From Enhydrobacter aerosaccus (GTDB taxonomy: Bacteria > Pseudomonadota > Alphaproteobacteria > Reyranellales > Reyranellaceae), in contig CAIKZO010000140.1 of NCBI GenBank assembly GCA_903832005.1, forward strand, positions 1 through 40,847: 40,847 nucleotides of DNA, read 5' to 3'. Position 1 is the stretch's first letter, and every line of letters starts with the position of its first letter. The position numbers were made by a program, and so were the translations under genes. The notes below the pieces were generated by a model. The model was not told the origin of the DNA and searched no databases. It saw only the letters and a list, made by a program, of their open reading frames with translations. Shown piece after piece: positions 26,367-35,115 of the stretch.

Positions 26367-28298
26367 ATGGCGCTCATCAAGAGATCGAAGCTGACGGCGG
26401 GCACCGACGTGCTGGGCGCGGGAAGCAGTTCAGGACTGGCCGCACCGGCCGCGCCGCCCAAGCCGGTCGTTCGTCCTGCGGCGCCGGCCAGCAAGCAAGG
26501 CAAGGTCGCAGAACGTCTGGCGGCCGCGACCGAGGAATTGGCGAGCGGCCTGACGCAAGCGGCGGCGGCGGCTGAAGAGCTGCGCCGGTCGATGGACCAG
26601 ATTGCGAGTGGCGCCACGGAAGCCGCAGGCGCTTCCCAGGAGCAATTCGCCGCGATCAAGCGAGTGGTCGCGAGCCTGCTCACCGCGCGGACGCAGGCCG
26701 ATTCGGCGCGGCGGCGGACCGAGGCGGCCGAGGTCGTGCTTGCCGAAGCGGCGACGCAGATCACGAGTTCCGCCCGTGCCATCGAGCGCAACGGCCAGCG
26801 ACAGGGTGAATCGATCAAGCTCATCACCGAGCTGGAGCGCCGCGCGGTCGATGTCGCGGAGATCACGCGCACGGTCAGTCGCATATCGGATCAGACCAAT
26901 CTCCTGGCCTTGAACGCCGCGATCGAGGCGGCGCGTGCCGGCGAGCAGGGGCGCGGCTTCGCCGTCGTCGCCGACGAAGTGCGGGCCCTCGCCGAAACGT
27001 CGGAGAAGAGCGCGCAGGAAGTCCAGAAACTGGCGAACGCCATCCAGACGGATGTGCGTGAGGTGGCGGCCGCGCTGCAGAAGGCCGCCGAGGTGGCGAT
27101 CGAAGAGGCGAGGACCGGTGGGGCGGTGGTCGCTACTCTCGCCGGACTGCGCGACGATCTTCGCGCCGTCGCGACAGGGACCGAAGACACGCTGACGGCC
27201 GCCCTCGAAGCCGAGCGTGCGGCGGTCGAGGCGCAGAAAGGCGCGGAGCTCGTTGCGAGCGCTGCCGAAGAGCAGTCGGCCGCGGCGAACGAATCACAGT
27301 CGGCGATCGAGGAGCAAGTGAAGTCGCTGGACCAGGGACAGGCTGCGGCTCATGCCCTGGCGGCGCTGGCGGAGAAGGTACGCGCCGGCGATGCGGGCGC
27401 GGCGGCCGCGGAGCAGATCGGATCGACGGCGGAAGAATTGTCCGCGACGATCCAGGAACTCTCCGGTGCCTCGCAGCAGATCACGGCGGCCGTGAGTCAG
27501 ATCAACCGCGGCTCGCAGCAGCAAGCGGCGGCGACGCAACAGACGTCGGCGGCGTTGGCACAGATCGAGAAAAGCGCGCGCACCGCGCAGGCCAATGTAA
27601 ACCGTACCGACGAGCGCCTCCTCAAGATGTCGGCGGGCCTGAAGGAAAGCCGGCTGGTCGTCGAGAAGCTCGTGGCTGGCGTGGGCACCGGCCTCGAGGG
27701 CACGCGTGCAAGCCTCGCGACCATCGGGCGGCTGGAAATCATGGGCCGGCAGATGGACAAGATCGTGAACGGCATCTCCCTTGTCGTCGTGCAGACCACC
27801 ATGCTGGCCGTCAGCGGCTCGGTGGAGGCCGCGCGCGCCGGAGAGGCCGGGCGGGGCTTTGCCACCGTCTCGGGCGACATCCGGGGACTTGCGCGCGAGG
27901 CGTCGGAGAGCGCCGAGAACATCAAGGAGACCGTGGGCGGCATCCTCGAACAGATTGCGTCGCTGCGCCGCGACCTCGAGCAGATCGTGTCGTCGGTCGA
28001 GGTCGAGCTGCAGTCCAACCGTTCGATCGCGACGGTGTTCGACAAGGTGGACGAAGACATGGCCGCTCTCGGGGCGACCAACCGCGAGATCCAGCAGGGC
28101 GCCGATGCGATCCTGGCGGCGTCGGTGGAGAGCGCCGCCGGCGCGCGTCAGATCGCCACCGCGGCGGAGCAGGCCAGTGCCGCGTCGCGGCAGGCAGCGA
28201 CGGCCGCCAGCGAGCAGGCCCGCGGTGCCGAGGATCTCGCGGCCGCCGTGGAGGAGATCGCTTCGCTGGCCGACGAGCTCCGACGCGACAGGGCCTGA
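26367..28298 (+). CDS. soluble chemoreceptor (MCP) with two signalling hairpin tips
   Basis: A 643-residue methyl-accepting chemotaxis protein without transmembrane helices or a recognisable ligand-binding domain; after a Pro/Ala-rich start (to about residue 42) it is helical, Ala/Glu/Gln-rich coiled coil. It contains two signalling tips. Tip 1, about 172-210, is canonical: RISDQTNLLALNAAIEAARA and GRGFAVVADEVRALA. Tip 2, about 470-510, is divergent: VVVQTTMLAVSGSVEAARAG and GRGFATVSGDIRGLA. It should bind CheA and CheW in the cytoplasm. The ATG at 26367 follows GAGGGGA. The frame extends upstream but is unlike the gene in composition. It is the first gene of the operon and ends 1 nt before cheW. 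Signal input is unknown. Confidence 0.92.
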   Translation: MALIKRSKLTAGTDVLGAGSSSGLAAPAAPPKPVVRPAAPASKQGKVAERLAAATEELASGLTQAAAAAEELRRSMDQIASGATEAAGASQEQFAAIKRVVASLLTARTQADSARRRTEAAEVVLAEAATQITSSARAIERNGQRQGESIKLITELERRAVDVAEITRTVSRISDQTNLLALNAAIEAARAGEQGRGFAVVADEVRALAETSEKSAQEVQKLANAIQTDVREVAAALQKAAEVAIEEARTGGAVVATLAGLRDDLRAVATGTEDTLTAALEAERAAVEAQKGAELVASAAEEQSAAANESQSAIEEQVKSLDQGQAAAHALAALAEKVRAGDAGAAAAEQIGSTAEELSATIQELSGASQQITAAVSQINRGSQQQAAATQQTSAALAQIEKSARTAQANVNRTDERLLKMSAGLKESRLVVEKLVAGVGTGLEGTRASLATIGRLEIMGRQMDKIVNGISLVVVQTTMLAVSGSVEAARAGEAGRGFATVSGDIRGLAREASESAENIKETVGGILEQIASLRRDLEQIVSSVEVELQSNRSIATVFDKVDEDMAALGATNREIQQGADAILAASVESAAGARQIATAAEQASAASRQAATAASEQARGAEDLAAAVEEIASLADELRRDRA

Positions 28299-28299
28299 G

Positions 28300-29811
28300 A
28301 TGGAAAGCGCCGCACTGGATGCGGAGACGGCGGCGCGGCGTTTCTTGACGTTCCGCGTCGAGGGCCGACTCTATGCCTTGCCTGCGGACCTTGTTGCGGA
28401 AGTGATCCGCTTACCCGCGATCGCGCGCGTGCCCCAGGCGCCGAAAGGACTGCTGGGCGTCGCCAATCTACGGGGCACCATCCTGCCGGTCGCCGGCGTT
28501 CGCGGATTGCTGGGACTCCCGGAGAAAGCCGAAGCAAATTCGTGGGCGCTGGTTCTCGATGGCGCGGCTCCCGTGGCGGCGGCGGTCGATTCCGTCGAGA
28601 GGCTCGAAACGGCTCCGGCGGACAAGGTCGAGACGCGACAGGCCGAACTCGGTGCGAAGGCTGGCGAGCGTATCCTCGGCGCCTTTGCCGTCGGCGACGC
28701 GGTCGCCAAGATCCTCGATATCGCGGCCCTCATCGATGCCGCCTTCTCGCAGGAGGCGCGTCCGCACAGCCGTCGTGCCTTGTCGGGCGGTAATGCCGAT
28801 GCTCGCGGGGCCGAACAGATCGACGATCGCCGGAGACTGGTGAGCTTCGATGTCGGCGGACAGGAATATGCTCTCGACCTCGGCGATGTGCAGGAGATCA
28901 TCGACGCGCCGCAAAGCCTGGCGGCCTTGCCGGCCAGCGAGGACCTCGTGCTCGGCGTCGTGGCGTATCGCAACAGCCTGCTGTCCCTGCTGTCGTTGCG
29001 CGGCCTGCTTGGCCTCGGCCGCGAAGCTGCGCCGAGTGGGCGCGAGAAGGTCGTCGTCACCCGCGTCGGGCAGACCCAGGTGGGCCTCGTCGCCGATCGC
29101 ATGCGCACGATCTTCGCGGCCGACGCGGAGTTGATGGAGGACATTCCACCGGTGCTCGCGGCGCGCACCGGTGGCGAGGCCAGGATTTCGGCGATCTATC
29201 GCGGCGATGGAGGGCAGCGGCTGGTGTCGCTGCTGTCGCCCGCGACCTTGTTCCGGGAGGACGTGATGCAACGACTGGGCACCGCCACTTCCGCCAAGCC
29301 GACGGCTGCCGAGGAAAAGGAAGCGCCGCGCGGCGAAGAGCGGCAGTTCGTGGTCTTCCGGCTGGGCGACGAAGAGTTCGGCCTGCCGATCGAAGCGGTG
29401 AACGAAGTGGCGCGCGTGCCGGAGCAGATCACGCGGCTGCCGAAGACGCCGAAATTCCTCGAAGGTGTCGTGAACCTGCGCGGCGAGGTCCTGCCGGTGG
29501 TCGATCAGCGCCGCCGCTTCGATCTTCCCGCCCTCGGCGACGGCCAGACGCGCCGTCTGCTGGTGGTGCGGACCGAGCGCCATCGCGCCGGGTTGATCGT
29601 CGATTCGGTGTCGCAGGTCCTGCGCTGCAATGCGCAGGACATCGAGCCGTCGCCGAGCCTGACCAACGAGACCGTCCGGCTCGTGCAGGGCGTCGTCAAC
29701 CTGGAGAAGGAAGGGCGCATCGTGCTGCTGCTCGATCCGGCCGAACTGCTGACCCGCGCCGAACGCGGCCTGCTCGATGCCTTCGAAGCGCAAGCGGAGA
29801 AGGCGGTCTAG
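28300..29811 (+). CDS. cheW: CheW with three tandem CheW domains
   Basis: A 503-residue scaffold protein that would couple receptor to CheA. CheW domain 1 spans about 13-150 (RRFLTFRVEGRLYALP; NLRG 56-59), domain 2 about 178-318 (RRLVSFDVGGQEYALD; AYRN replaces the NLRG turn) and domain 3 about 348-489 (RQFVVFRLGDEEFGLP; NLRG 392-395). A normal CheW is about 150-170 residues with one domain. Domains 1 and 3 keep the receptor/CheA interface turn and domain 2 does not, so they may not be equivalent. The ATG is 1 nt after the receptor stop (TGAGATG), and its stop TAG shares a base with the GTG of cheB. Confidence 0.92.
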   Translation: MESAALDAETAARRFLTFRVEGRLYALPADLVAEVIRLPAIARVPQAPKGLLGVANLRGTILPVAGVRGLLGLPEKAEANSWALVLDGAAPVAAAVDSVERLETAPADKVETRQAELGAKAGERILGAFAVGDAVAKILDIAALIDAAFSQEARPHSRRALSGGNADARGAEQIDDRRRLVSFDVGGQEYALDLGDVQEIIDAPQSLAALPASEDLVLGVVAYRNSLLSLLSLRGLLGLGREAAPSGREKVVVTRVGQTQVGLVADRMRTIFAADAELMEDIPPVLAARTGGEARISAIYRGDGGQRLVSLLSPATLFREDVMQRLGTATSAKPTAAEEKEAPRGEERQFVVFRLGDEEFGLPIEAVNEVARVPEQITRLPKTPKFLEGVVNLRGEVLPVVDQRRRFDLPALGDGQTRRLLVVRTERHRAGLIVDSVSQVLRCNAQDIEPSPSLTNETVRLVQGVVNLEKEGRIVLLLDPAELLTRAERGLLDAFEAQAEKAV

Positions 29812-30893
29812 TGATCAAGGTGCTGGTGGTCGACGACAGCGCCCTGATGCGCAAGCTCCTGGGCAAGGTCTTCGCCAGCGATGCCGACTTCGAGGTCCAG
29901 TTCGCGCGTAACGGCGTGGAAGCACTCGAGCTCATTCCCGCAATGCAGCCCGACGTCGTGACGCTCGACATCCACATGCCGCAGATGGATGGCCTCGCCT
30001 GTCTCGACCGGATCATGATCGAGCACCCGCGGCCCGTGGTGATGGTGTCCTCGCTCACGGCGGAGGGCGCGGAGACCACCTTGGAAGCCCTGCGCCTGGG
30101 TGCTGTCGATTTCGTGGCCAAGCCCGAGGGGGCGATCTCGCTCCATCTGGACGAGCTGACCGTTGAGTTGACGGGCAAGGTGCGCGCCGCGGCCGGGGCC
30201 AGGATCCGGTCGAGCGCGCGTCTGCGCGAGCGGATCCGGCACCGGGTGCGCGGAGGCGCCGCCGTCGTTCGTTCGGCGCGGACTCTGGCCCCCATCGCGG
30301 CGGCTCCTGCGGCGGCGATCGGCCAGGGTCTCGTGCTGGTCGGCACATCGACGGGAGGTCCGCCGGCCCTCGAGGCGCTTCTGAGACCTCTGCCGGCGAG
30401 CTTTCCCTGGCCCATCGTCGTCGCGCAGCACATGCCGGCCACCTTCACCGGCGCCTTGGCGCGGCGGCTCGACGGTCTTTGCGCGCTACGTGTTGTCGAG
30501 GTGAACCGCGCGGTCGTTCTTGAGCCGGGATGCGTCTATATCGGCAAGGGCGACGCCGACGTGGTGATCGCCCGACGCCCGGCCGGACTGGTGGCCGTGA
30601 GCCAGGCCGCCGAGCGGGATTATCCGTGGCATCCAAGTACCGAGCGGCTCGTTAATAGCGCCATGGAACAGGTTTCCCCCAGCCAGATGATCGGTGTCCT
30701 GATGACAGGCATGGGGTCCGACGGCTCCGTGGCCATGACCGAATTGCACGTTCGGGGCGGCCGGACGATCGCCGAAGCCGAGGAAACCGCCGTGGTCTGG
30801 GGCATGCCGGGCGAGCTGGTCGCCGCCGGTGGCGCCGATTGGGTCCTGCCCCTGCCGGAAATTGCCGGTTGGTTGGGAAAACTGGTCCCCTGA
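29811..30893 (+). CDS. cheB: chemotaxis protein-glutamate methylesterase
   Basis: A 360-residue CheB: receiver domain (VDDSALMRKLL; phospho-acceptor D53 in TLDIHMPQMDG; K104) joined by an Arg/Ala-rich linker (about 125-170) to the methylesterase domain. The catalytic triad is present as S180 (GTSTGG), H207 (QHMP) and D304 (MTGMGSDG). It removes methyl or amide groups from receptor glutamyl sites, giving adaptation opposite to CheR. It starts with GTG overlapping the cheW stop by one base and ends 1 nt before the HEAT-repeat gene. Confidence 0.95.
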   Translation: MIKVLVVDDSALMRKLLGKVFASDADFEVQFARNGVEALELIPAMQPDVVTLDIHMPQMDGLACLDRIMIEHPRPVVMVSSLTAEGAETTLEALRLGAVDFVAKPEGAISLHLDELTVELTGKVRAAAGARIRSSARLRERIRHRVRGGAAVVRSARTLAPIAAAPAAAIGQGLVLVGTSTGGPPALEALLRPLPASFPWPIVVAQHMPATFTGALARRLDGLCALRVVEVNRAVVLEPGCVYIGKGDADVVIARRPAGLVAVSQAAERDYPWHPSTERLVNSAMEQVSPSQMIGVLMTGMGSDGSVAMTELHVRGGRTIAEAEETAVVWGMPGELVAAGGADWVLPLPEIAGWLGKLVP

Positions 30894-30894
30894 C

Positions 30895-31518
30895 ATGCCG
30901 TTGATCCGCAAGCCGCCGTCGGGCTCACTCGTTCCGCCACCAGCGCCCTTCGATGCCGCCGCGTTGTCGGACGGCTCCAGCGATGTGCGGTGGGCCGCCG
31001 TCAGGGTCGCTGCTTCCCGTCCTGACGCCGTGGCCCTGTTGGGAGGGGCACTGGCACGCGAACGCGATCCGCGGGTGCGCGAGGCGATCTTCAGCGGATT
31101 GGCCCGGATCGCCACGGAAGAGAGCGCCGGCATCATCGTGCCTTATCTCAGGTCGGAAGACGCCAGCCTGCGCACGGGAGCGCTCGACGCGCTGCACGTC
31201 ATGCCGGCCGCGACGGCGGCCTATCTTCCGGCGCTCGTGACCGACAAGGATCCAGACGTGCGGCTGTTGAGCTGCGAACTGGCCCGTGCCCAACCGGCCG
31301 CGACGGCCAACCGGCTTCTCTGTGCCGTCCTCGACACCGATCCCGAGAAGAACGTCTGCGCAGCGGCGCTCGATGTGCTGGCAGAGACCGGCGGCCCGGA
31401 AATCCTGGCGTCGCTCAATCGTTGCGCGCAGCGCTTCCAGGACGATCCCTTCCTGGCCTTCAGCATCGATGTCGTGCGTCAGCAGATCGGGACCCAGCCC
31501 GCTTCCGCGCGTGAGTGA
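30895..31518 (+). CDS. HEAT-repeat protein of the chemosensory operon
   Basis: A 207-residue all-helical protein with about four to five HEAT/PBS-lyase-type repeats after a Pro-rich start. The recurring units DPRVREAIFSGLARIA, DASLRTGALDALHVM, DPDVRLLSCELARAQ and NVCAAALDVLAETGG give the regular Asp-x-x-Val/Leu-Arg spacing. HEAT solenoids are protein-binding scaffolds. Position between cheB and cheR (1 nt after the first, 8-nt overlap with the second) suggests a partner of the methylation enzymes or of the receptor, but no known Che role fits. It has no signal or membrane segment. Confidence 0.82.
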   Translation: MPLIRKPPSGSLVPPPAPFDAAALSDGSSDVRWAAVRVAASRPDAVALLGGALARERDPRVREAIFSGLARIATEESAGIIVPYLRSEDASLRTGALDALHVMPAATAAYLPALVTDKDPDVRLLSCELARAQPAATANRLLCAVLDTDPEKNVCAAALDVLAETGGPEILASLNRCAQRFQDDPFLAFSIDVVRQQIGTQPASARE

Positions 31519-32362
31519 ACTGCCGCCCGTCTCCGAGGAGGATTTCCGCAAGGTGTGCGAGTTCCTCTATCGCCAGACCGGAATGATTTTCAACGAGAGC
31601 AAGCGTTACTACGTCGACCGCCGCATCGGCGACCGCATGACCGCTCTCGGCCTGACGTCTTTCCCCCTCTATTTCTCCCGGTTGCGCAGCGACATCGAGG
31701 GCGAAATCGAGACGTTCATCAACGCCTTCACCGTCAACGAGACCTACTTCTATCGCGAGGATCATCAGCTCAGTTGCCTCACCAATGACCTGCTGAACGA
31801 GCTCGCGCGCACCAAGCGCCCTGGCGCGCCGTTCCGCATCTGGTCGGCACCCTGTGCCACGGGCGAAGAGCCTTATTCGATCGCCATATGGCTCCTGGAG
31901 AATTGGCGGGACGTCGACAAATACGAAATCGAGATCGTCGGCTCGGATATCGATACGAGATGCATCGAGGCAGCGCGGGCCGGCGAGTACGGCGCGCGCG
32001 CGCTGATGCGCCTGACACCCGAGCTCATCCAGAAATATTTCGAATCGGTGGGCGAGGAGCGCTGGCGGATCGTGTTGGACCTGCGCGACTCGGTGCGGTT
32101 CACGTCGGTCAACATCGTCGAACCGCTCGACACCTGGGCCCACGGCACATTCGATGTCATTTTCTGCCGCAACGTCCTGATCTATTTCGACGACGCCTCC
32201 CGACGCGTCGCCGCGGAGAATCTTTATGAAAGCCTGGTACCGGGTGGTTTCATCTGCCTGGGACATACCGAATCGATGAGTCGCATCTCGCCGCTTTTCG
32301 AGGTACGCCGGTTCGTCGATGCCATCGTCTATCAGCGACCGCGAGGAAACGCGCATGGCTGA
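31511..32362 (+). CDS. cheR: chemotaxis protein methyltransferase
   Basis: A 283-residue CheR that methylates receptor glutamates with SAM. The N-terminal helical domain (EEDFRKVCEFLYRQTGMIF, FTVNETYFYRE) is followed by the SAM-binding domain: IWSAPCATGEEPYSIA, the acidic VGSDIDTRCIEAA, and DVIFCRNVLIYFD. No C-terminal receptor-tethering pentapeptide is evident on the receptor gene, so it should act by direct docking. It starts with GTG and overlaps the HEAT-repeat gene by 8 nt and the next response regulator by 8 nt. Confidence 0.95.
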   Translation: MSELPPVSEEDFRKVCEFLYRQTGMIFNESKRYYVDRRIGDRMTALGLTSFPLYFSRLRSDIEGEIETFINAFTVNETYFYREDHQLSCLTNDLLNELARTKRPGAPFRIWSAPCATGEEPYSIAIWLLENWRDVDKYEIEIVGSDIDTRCIEAARAGEYGARALMRLTPELIQKYFESVGEERWRIVLDLRDSVRFTSVNIVEPLDTWAHGTFDVIFCRNVLIYFDDASRRVAAENLYESLVPGGFICLGHTESMSRISPLFEVRRFVDAIVYQRPRGNAHG

Positions 32363-32741
32363 AGGTTCGAAACGCGTTCTGATCGTGGACGATGCCGGTC
32401 TCGTGCGGCGCTTTCATCGCGACGCGTTGGGGCAGGGCGGCTTCGATGTCGCCGAGGCTTTGAACGGCGTCGAAGCGATGGAAAAGGTCCTTGCCGAGCC
32501 GTTCGACCTGCTGGTCGTCGACGTGAACATGCCGCAGATGGACGGGATCAGCTTCCTGAAGGCGCTGCGCCGGCAGGAGGGGCCCACGGGCGCGGTGCCG
32601 GTGCTCATCGTCAGCACGGAAGCGGGCCCGCAGGACGTGGAAGCGGCGCGTGCAGTCGGCGCCAATTTCTATCTGGTGAAGCCGGTACGGCCGGAAGTGC
32701 TGGTCGAGCATGCGGCGCTGATGTGCGGCGGTGTCCGGTGA
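32355..32741 (+). CDS. CheY-like single-domain response regulator (1)
   Basis: A 128-residue receiver domain with all phosphorylation residues: D12-D13 (IVDDAG), phospho-acceptor D56 (VVDVNMPQMDG), S/T in LIVSTEAG and the lysine in LVKPVRP. It has no output domain. It overlaps cheR by 8 nt and cheA by 4 nt (GTGA), so the ATG at 32355 is well fixed; the frame is open 12 codons upstream inside cheR. It differs clearly from the second receiver of the operon, so the two may be output and phosphate sink, or two outputs. Confidence 0.93.
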   Translation: MAEGSKRVLIVDDAGLVRRFHRDALGQGGFDVAEALNGVEAMEKVLAEPFDLLVVDVNMPQMDGISFLKALRRQEGPTGAVPVLIVSTEAGPQDVEAARAVGANFYLVKPVRPEVLVEHAALMCGGVR

Positions 32742-34624
32742 ACGAGTTCATCGAGCAATTCCTGATCGAAGGCCGTGAACTGGTGGCGCAGGGCAGCGAC
32801 GATCTGCTGGCGCTCGAGGAGCAGCCCGGCGACAAGCAGCGAATCGATAGCGCCTTCCGTGCCTTTCACACCTTGAAAGGAGCGGCAGGCATCGTCGACT
32901 TCACGGCGATGGCGGAGACGCTTCATGCCGGCGAGGACGTCCTGTCCGCTGTGCGCGCGGGCACCGTGACGATGAGTCCGGCGGTGACCAATCTCTGCCT
33001 CGCCTGTCTCGATCAGGTCAGCGCCTGGCTCGACGAGATGCAGAAGACCGGCGAGGTGCCGGCGGATGCCCAGACCAAGGCCAACGAAGTGGTGCAGCGC
33101 TTCAGTCTGGTGACGGACACGAGCACCCACGCCGAAGCGGAAGACGACGCCGCCTCCCGCGCGCCGGACGTTCTCGCCCTGACGCCACCTGCGCGGCAAT
33201 TGCTCGACGCGCAGGTGCGGTTGCTAAACGACAATGGCGCCGATGGCAGGACGGCCCGCTGGCTTTCGGCGGCGCATGTCGCGGCCAACGTCCTTCGACA
33301 CCTGGGCCATGTTGCCGAGGCGGGCAATCTCGAACGCCTCGCCGAGACGGCGCTTTCCGCCGGGAACGCCCGAGCGGTCGCCGATGCCATCGCCCGTACG
33401 ATGGAAAGCGTTTCGGCGGCGGCGCCCCAGGGAACGGCGGGCGCGGCACCGCTGGCAGATCAGACGCTGCGGGTCGACGTCAAACGGATCGATGTACTCG
33501 TGAAGCTGGCGGGCGAATTGACCGTCGCCAAGAATGCGCTCGGTCACTTGGCGCGGCTGGCGCAGGACGAGACAAACCCGGCCAGACTCTCCGTGGCGCT
33601 GAAGGCGCAGCACCTCCATCTCGAACGGCTTGTCTCCGAACTGCAGCGCTCGGTGGTGGACCTGCGTGTCCTGCCATTGCAGACGGCTTTCCAGCGCTTC
33701 CCGCGTCTCGTCCGTGAAATGACCGGCACCCTGGGTAAGCCGGCTCGGTTGATGATCGAGGGCGCTTCGACCGAAGCCGACAAGTCCGTGGTTGCCGCCC
33801 TCTTCGAGCCGCTGCTTCATGTCATCCGCAACAGTCTCGACCATGGGCTCGAAGCGGCGAACGAGCGCGCCTCGCTCGGCAAGCCTGCGATCGCCACCGT
33901 TCACCTGCGTGCGGCACGGCAAGGCGAGCATATCGTGATTGAGATCGAGGACGATGGTCGCGGGCTCGATCTGGCCCGGATTCGCGCCGTTGCCGTCGAG
34001 CGCGGTGTCGCGCCGTCCGCTGTCATCGAGGCGATGAGCGAAGAAGAAGCGAGCGCGCTCATCTTCGCGCCTGGCTTTTCGACCGCCGCCAAGGTGAGCG
34101 ATCTCTCCGGGCGCGGTGTCGGCATGGACGTCGTTCGGACTTCGATCGAACGGTTCGGCGGCCAGGTCACGGTGTCGAGTCGCCCCGGACAGGGGACGAC
34201 GGTGCGCTTCACCTTGCCGTTCACTGTGATGATGACGCGGGTCATGACGGTCGAGGCGGCGGGGCAGATCTTTGGGCTACCGATGGAGGCGATCGTCGAG
34301 ACGGTTCGCCTCCCGCGGGAAGCGATCAAGCCGATCGGCACCGCCTCCGCCTTCGTCCTGCGCAACAGGACGGTGCCTCTGATCGACCTCGGGCAGGCGC
34401 TAGGCGGCAAAGGCCAGACCAGCGGTCCGGAGGCGACGATCGTCGTCGTGAAAGCGGGTGGCCACATCGGCGGCCTGGAAGTCGACCGGCTGGGCGACCG
34501 GTTGGATGTCATGCTTACCGCGCCGGATGGCCTGCTGGCCGGCATCCCCGGCATCGACGGCACCACGCTGATGGGCGACGGGCGCGTCCTCATCGTTCTG
34601 GATTTACAGGCGTTTCTTCAGTGA
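32738..34624 (+). CDS. cheA: chemotaxis histidine kinase CheA with an unusual P2 region
   Basis: A 628-residue CheA. P1/HPt has H44 in FHTLKGAAG. Residues about 150-224 hold a helical segment where a normal CheA has the CheY-binding P2 domain; it shows HPt-like spacing (NVLRHLGHVAEAGNLERLAE) but no clear phospho-His. P3 dimerisation starts near 243 (LRVDVKRIDVLVKLAGELT), P4 ATPase has NSLDHG (N-box, 365-370), DDGRGLD and GRGVGMDVV, and P5 (about 498-628) is the CheW-like regulatory domain. It phosphorylates the two CheY proteins and CheB. It starts with GTG overlapping the first CheY gene as GTGA. A 107-nt gap follows. Confidence 0.95.
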   Translation: MNEFIEQFLIEGRELVAQGSDDLLALEEQPGDKQRIDSAFRAFHTLKGAAGIVDFTAMAETLHAGEDVLSAVRAGTVTMSPAVTNLCLACLDQVSAWLDEMQKTGEVPADAQTKANEVVQRFSLVTDTSTHAEAEDDAASRAPDVLALTPPARQLLDAQVRLLNDNGADGRTARWLSAAHVAANVLRHLGHVAEAGNLERLAETALSAGNARAVADAIARTMESVSAAAPQGTAGAAPLADQTLRVDVKRIDVLVKLAGELTVAKNALGHLARLAQDETNPARLSVALKAQHLHLERLVSELQRSVVDLRVLPLQTAFQRFPRLVREMTGTLGKPARLMIEGASTEADKSVVAALFEPLLHVIRNSLDHGLEAANERASLGKPAIATVHLRAARQGEHIVIEIEDDGRGLDLARIRAVAVERGVAPSAVIEAMSEEEASALIFAPGFSTAAKVSDLSGRGVGMDVVRTSIERFGGQVTVSSRPGQGTTVRFTLPFTVMMTRVMTVEAAGQIFGLPMEAIVETVRLPREAIKPIGTASAFVLRNRTVPLIDLGQALGGKGQTSGPEATIVVVKAGGHIGGLEVDRLGDRLDVMLTAPDGLLAGIPGIDGTTLMGDGRVLIVLDLQAFLQ

Positions 34625-34731
34625 TCGCGCTGGGGCAGGCCACGACTGTGTTCTCTATCGGACACTCGTCAAAAGACGCCCCCGGACGGCATCGTTCTGT
34701 TGTACAACGTCGCTCAAGAGGTAAGGGACGC

Positions 34732-35115
34732 ATGAGTTTTCGGATTTTGATCGTCGATGACAGCAAACTGGCGCGCATGGCTGTCGCCAAGACGCTGAAC
34801 GCCGTGCATCCAGACTGGAGCCGGGTCGAGGCTGCCAACGCCGACGAGGCGATGGCGAAGATCAAGGAAGGTGGCGTCGATCTCGCGGTTCTCGACTTCA
34901 ACATGCCCGGCCGCGACGGTCTCGAACTGGCGGCAGAACTGAAGGCACTGAACCCCGGCATGCCGCTGGCGGTCATCTCCGCCAACCATCAGATCGAAGT
35001 CGTCGAGCGCGCGAAGGCGGTGGGCGCGACATTCCTTTCCAAGCCGCTGACGGAACAGGCCTTGCGCGATTTCCTGGACGTCGCGGTTAAGAATCTCAAG
35101 GCTACCGCCGCGTGA
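34732..35115 (+). CDS. cheY: CheY-like single-domain response regulator (2)
   Basis: A 127-residue receiver: D9-D10 (IVDDSKLARM), phospho-acceptor D55 (VLDFNMPGRDG), the serine in AVISANHQ, and the lysine in FLSKPLTE. The ATG at 34732 is preceded by AAGGG; the open frame upstream of it (37 codons) fills the 107-nt gap after cheA and has no receiver features. The gap (34625-34731) contains the perfect 10-bp palindrome GTTGTACAAC at 34699-34708, which might mark an internal promoter or regulator site. It overlaps cheC by 4 nt, so it is the probable substrate of that phosphatase. Confidence 0.93.
   Translation: MSFRILIVDDSKLARMAVAKTLNAVHPDWSRVEAANADEAMAKIKEGGVDLAVLDFNMPGRDGLELAAELKALNPGMPLAVISANHQIEVVERAKAVGATFLSKPLTEQALRDFLDVAVKNLKATAA

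Noticed and set aside
34625..34731. The GTTGTACAAC palindrome as a firm regulator site
   Set aside because: A single 10-bp palindrome is weak evidence; it is mentioned with the second CheY gene but not listed as a feature.
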